This document shows positions 22,835 to 25,290 of a DNA stretch of 25,290 nt, one piece after another. Source of the DNA: a bacterium (GTDB lineage Bacteria > Planctomycetota > J058 > JAJDCP01); contig JAUIEM010000104.1 of the NCBI GenBank assembly GCA_030428695.1, forward strand, positions 1-25,290, in the 5' to 3' direction. The translations under genes and the position numbers were made by a program. Numbering within the stretch: position 1 is the first letter of the stretch; every line of letters starts with the position of its first letter. A model generated the notes under the pieces. The model saw nothing but the letters and a program-made list of their open reading frames with translations. It did not search any database and was not told the DNA's origin.

Positions 22835-22852
22835 CGGGCTCCTCCAGGGCCC

Positions 22853-22880
22853 AGTGTCTCCGCTGGCGCGGACAACGCAA
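22853..22880 (-). promoter_or_regulatory. Candidate promoter for the deacetylase operon
   Basis: On the minus strand, TTGCGT (22880-22875), a 16-base spacer and GACACT (22858-22853). The leader to ATG 22834 would be about 12 bases and includes GGAGGAG only if transcription starts slightly early, so this is uncertain. The 144-base divergent space also holds CCAGCGCTGG (22955-22964), a perfect 10-base palindrome close to the start of the opposite gene, and TATCAT (22937-22942) as a possible -10 for that gene. Confidence 0.3.
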
Positions 22881-22978
22881 GCGCCGTCTCGAGGAGGCGG
22901 CCGCAGCGGGATGTAGGCTCCGGGGGCTGCGGACGGTATCATCAGGGTGTATTCCCAGCGCTGGAGCTCACTCCCAGG

Positions 22979-25144
22979 ATGAAGACGAAGGTCGCCCCCG
23001 AGCTGGTGCTCGCCAAGATGGCGGCGCTGCGCACCCTGAACTCCGGAGGCTTCGCCCACTCGGGCTCGGGCTTCCTGCGCGCGGCGCGTTTCTCCGGCAT
23101 CCGCTACGGTCCCGAGCAGCAGGCGACCTGCCATCCCGCGGCGGCCACCCTCAACGCGCTGGCCTGGGCGTTGGAAAAGGACGCCGAGTTCGTGCCGATG
23201 TGCGCCGACGGCAAGGCCCTCGACAAGAAGTTCTACTGCCACTGGATGGGCATCGGCCGCAACGACGGCCCCTTCGGCGCCGTCGTCGCGCGCGGCCTCG
23301 GCGAGGAGGTCAAGCTCGAGGACGTCCGCCGCGGCGACCTGTTGACGATCTGGTGGCGCGACTCCGCGCCGGCGACCCCGCCCGCCCACGTCGCCTACGT
23401 CTTCGACGCCGCCTTCGACTCGCAGGGGAAGACCCAGGCCGTGCAGCTCTTCTCCGCCCACGGCACCGGCGACACCGGGCCCGGCATCAGCGTGTTCATG
23501 GACACCGCGCCGATGGGTGAGCAGATTCGGGGCGCGAAGGGCTCCTACGCGCTCGCCCGCGACGACCTCTACGACGACCGCGCCTTCTTCGAGACCCGCG
23601 GCACCTGGTTCAGCTGGCGCGAGCCCTCGAAGGTCGAGCTGGTCGCGAGCGCCTTCCGCGTCGAGTCCGGGCGGCGGATCGAGCCGATGGCGATCGTCGC
23701 GAACATCAACCCCGCCCGCACCCGCGCCGTGCGTTTCTTCTCTGACCAGAGCCCGACGCCGATCGAGGCCTCGACCTCCGAGCTCAGCTACCACCACACG
23801 ACCAGCTCCGCGCTCGCCGACAAGGGCGACGCGGTCGCCGCCCGAGGCGATCCCCAGGCGCGCACCGAGCTGCTGCTCGAGCTCGGCATCCCCGAGACCC
23901 GGCCCCAGCGTCACCCCGACGCGAAGGGCAAGCCCGTCGACGAGGTGCCGCCGAGCCAGAAGGCAGACCTGGTGCCGTTGCTCTGGCACCGGCAGGTCCA
24001 GCGCCAGCTCGCCAAGCTGGTCGGCTTCGGGGTGATCAAGACGCATCCGGGCGAAGCCGACGGCTGCATGGACGACAAGACCCGGGCGGCGCTGAAGGAG
24101 TTCCAGACCAAGAAGAAGCTCGAAGCCCACGGTCTGCCCGATCCCGCGACCCGGGAGTGCCTGGCGAAGGTGCTCGAGAAGCACGTGCTCGCCGAGAACG
24201 AGAAGGCCGACGCGGGCGCCTCCGGCGCGCAGAAACGCTTCGCCTCGGGCCGCTGGGAGGTCGGCCAGGCCCTCGACACCGCGATCGGACTGCGCATCCT
24301 CGCGACGACCGTCGGTCTGCCCGACGGCACGAAGGTCTTCGCGGAAGTGCTCGCCGACGGCGGCGACGACGTGCTGACGACCGAAGAGGGCGCGGTGACC
24401 GCGGGCAAGGCCCGCTTCTCGGTCAACGCCCCGCGTCTGGCCGAGTTCGGGACGCGCTTCCGGCTGCGGCTGCAGGCGCCGGACGTCGAGCCCTTCGAGC
24501 CCGAGCACGTGCTCGAGCTGCTGCCGACCCCCGAGCGCGGAGGCTGGGCGGACGGCCGGCGCATCGTGCGGGTCGCCCTCGAGCTGTTCAACCAGGCGCC
24601 GACGCGCTTCCTCGAGGAGACACCGGTGCCCTGGGGCGACACCGCCGGCGCCGATGGCCCCGCGCCGAAGGCGATGGCCTTCGTGCTCGAGTGTTACAAG
24701 CGCGTGCTCGGCGAGGCCCGCATCGACGGCGTGCTCGGCATGAAGACGGCGATCCGCGGGCAGGAGGTGCTCGTCCCCTTCCCCGCCTCGCACCTGTATT
24801 ACAAAGACCTGCTCGACATCGAGGTCAACGCCCGCTTCACCGGTGACCGGCGCCGGATCAAGGCGGCCTTCCGGCGGATGAAGACGCGCTGGAAGACGAT
24901 CGCCCAGAAGATGCTGCACCGCAAGATCGAGGACTTCACGCCGGCGCACGTCGTGCCGGGCGGGATCCTGCTCTGGCCGGTCAAGAGCCCGCAGCAGGTC
25001 GGGCACGCCGCGCTGGTGGTCGGCGCGCCGAGCAAGGGACCGGGCCTGCGGGTGGTCGGCGCGACGCCGAAGCAGGGCCTGGTCGTGCACAGCCTGGCAC
25101 CGGACGAGCTGATCGGCATGGTGCTGCTGACCTGGAGGCGTTGA
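22979..25144 (+). CDS. Large multidomain protein with two cysteine-peptidase-like modules and a peptidoglycan-binding-like region
   Basis: Product of 721 aa; ATG 22979 has only a weak ribosome binding site (AGG adjacent, GGAG 12 bases away). No signal peptide is present. Residues about 20-200: C51 (ATCHPAAATLNALAWAL), then GDLLTIWWRD and H137 (PAHVAYVFD), the Cys-then-His order of NlpC/P60 or CHAP amidases. Residues about 334-400 (LWHRQVQRQLAKL, DGCMDDKTRAALKEFQ) match peptidoglycan-binding domain 1. Residues about 420-510 look like an Ig-type beta domain (TAIGLRILATTVGLPDGTKV). Residues about 560-715 again give C572 (FVLECYKRVLGE, followed by RIDGVLGMKT) and, after GGILLW, H676 (GHAALVVG). 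This suggests a two-headed cell-wall hydrolase exported by a leaderless route. Domain calls rest on motifs only. It is probably co-transcribed with the gene starting at 25147. Confidence 0.65.
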   Translation: MKTKVAPELVLAKMAALRTLNSGGFAHSGSGFLRAARFSGIRYGPEQQATCHPAAATLNALAWALEKDAEFVPMCADGKALDKKFYCHWMGIGRNDGPFGAVVARGLGEEVKLEDVRRGDLLTIWWRDSAPATPPAHVAYVFDAAFDSQGKTQAVQLFSAHGTGDTGPGISVFMDTAPMGEQIRGAKGSYALARDDLYDDRAFFETRGTWFSWREPSKVELVASAFRVESGRRIEPMAIVANINPARTRAVRFFSDQSPTPIEASTSELSYHHTTSSALADKGDAVAARGDPQARTELLLELGIPETRPQRHPDAKGKPVDEVPPSQKADLVPLLWHRQVQRQLAKLVGFGVIKTHPGEADGCMDDKTRAALKEFQTKKKLEAHGLPDPATRECLAKVLEKHVLAENEKADAGASGAQKRFASGRWEVGQALDTAIGLRILATTVGLPDGTKVFAEVLADGGDDVLTTEEGAVTAGKARFSVNAPRLAEFGTRFRLRLQAPDVEPFEPEHVLELLPTPERGGWADGRRIVRVALELFNQAPTRFLEETPVPWGDTAGADGPAPKAMAFVLECYKRVLGEARIDGVLGMKTAIRGQEVLVPFPASHLYYKDLLDIEVNARFTGDRRRIKAAFRRMKTRWKTIAQKMLHRKIEDFTPAHVVPGGILLWPVKSPQQVGHAALVVGAPSKGPGLRVVGATPKQGLVVHSLAPDELIGMVLLTWRR

Positions 25145-25146
25145 TC

Positions 25147-25290
25147 TTGGCCATCAGCGACAAGCTCAAGTCGAAGATCGGCGGCCTCGCGCTGCGGGAT
25201 GAGACCAGCGCCCTCGTCGTGCGCATCAACCAGGGCCTGAGCGTCCAGGTCACCGCGCGCAACTGGGAGCGCCGCAAGCAGAAGAAGCAG
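25147..25290 (+). CDS. Uncharacterised protein, N-terminal part (3' end outside window)
   Basis: The start is TTG 25147 (MAISDKLKSKIGG), three bases after the preceding stop and about 10 bases after GGAGG (25132-25136). The frame is open to the window edge (48 codons). The visible part is basic and amphipathic (LALRDETSALVVRINQGLSVQVTARNWERRKQKKQ), without signal peptide or membrane segment. The close spacing implies an operon with the two-headed hydrolase-like gene, so it may be an accessory, immunity or delivery partner. Too little is visible to assign a family. Confidence 0.55.
   Translation, partial: MAISDKLKSKIGGLALRDETSALVVRINQGLSVQVTARNWERRKQKKQ

Noticed and set aside
21887..25090. 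Very long minus-strand open frame running from the deacetylase gene across the 22979-25144 region
   Set aside because: Only the last 316 codons encode a real protein. The upstream part is low-complexity antisense of a well-formed plus-strand gene, as expected in GC-rich DNA.

Overview
The window is GC-rich throughout, with strong C/G preference at third codon positions, frequent GTG and TTG starts and purine-rich ribosome binding sites. Several products look like outer-membrane or periplasmic lipoproteins, and two promoters match the sigma-54 consensus. This suggests a high-GC Gram-negative bacterium of the deltaproteobacterial/myxobacterial type. That is inference from composition and gene content; no rRNA or tRNA gene is present to confirm it.

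Layout. (1) 1-2964: the 3' end of a zinc-metallopeptidase-like gene, then three tightly coupled genes in which two paralogues of an unrecognised family flank an unrelated protein. (2) 3102-4991: a Na+/phosphate cotransporter with a PhoU-like tail. (3) 4998-7408: a GST and DJ-1/PfpI pair transcribed divergently from a GlxA-type AraC regulator, with a perfect 10-bp inverted repeat between them. (4) 7424-9356: a small helical protein, a decayed membrane ORF, and an overlapping VanZ-like/phosphatidylserine decarboxylase pair. (5) 9432-12747: a Lon-N-domain protein, then a threonine synthase/diaminopimelate decarboxylase operon. (6) 12745-15831: a 249-bp foldback element, then two genes (an exported coiled-coil protein and a eukaryote-like inositol-polyphosphate 5-phosphatase), each preceded by a sigma-54 promoter at exactly the same distance from its ATG. 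(7) 15910-18178: a BamE-like lipoprotein on the minus strand, then an Old Yellow Enzyme and its TetR repressor with tandem operator-like boxes. (8) 18243-19513: a radical SAM/SPASM gene broken by a 1-base frameshift and by a 144-bp hairpin-bearing insertion flanked by a 5-bp duplication. (9) 19517-21682: a steroid 5-alpha-reductase-family membrane protein, QueF and a secreted beta-sandwich lipoprotein. (10) 21693-25290: a histone-deacetylase-family gene coupled to a BFD-like [2Fe-2S] protein, and divergently a 721-residue protein that appears to carry two cysteine-peptidase (NlpC/P60 or CHAP-like) modules around a peptidoglycan-binding-like region, followed by the start of another gene.

How it fits together: much of the window is ordinary metabolism (lysine, threonine, phosphatidylethanolamine, queuosine). 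The parts most likely to be new are the sigma-54 pair with the inositol phosphatase, the 144-bp insertion element, the 249-bp foldback and the coupled paralogue operon at the left edge.
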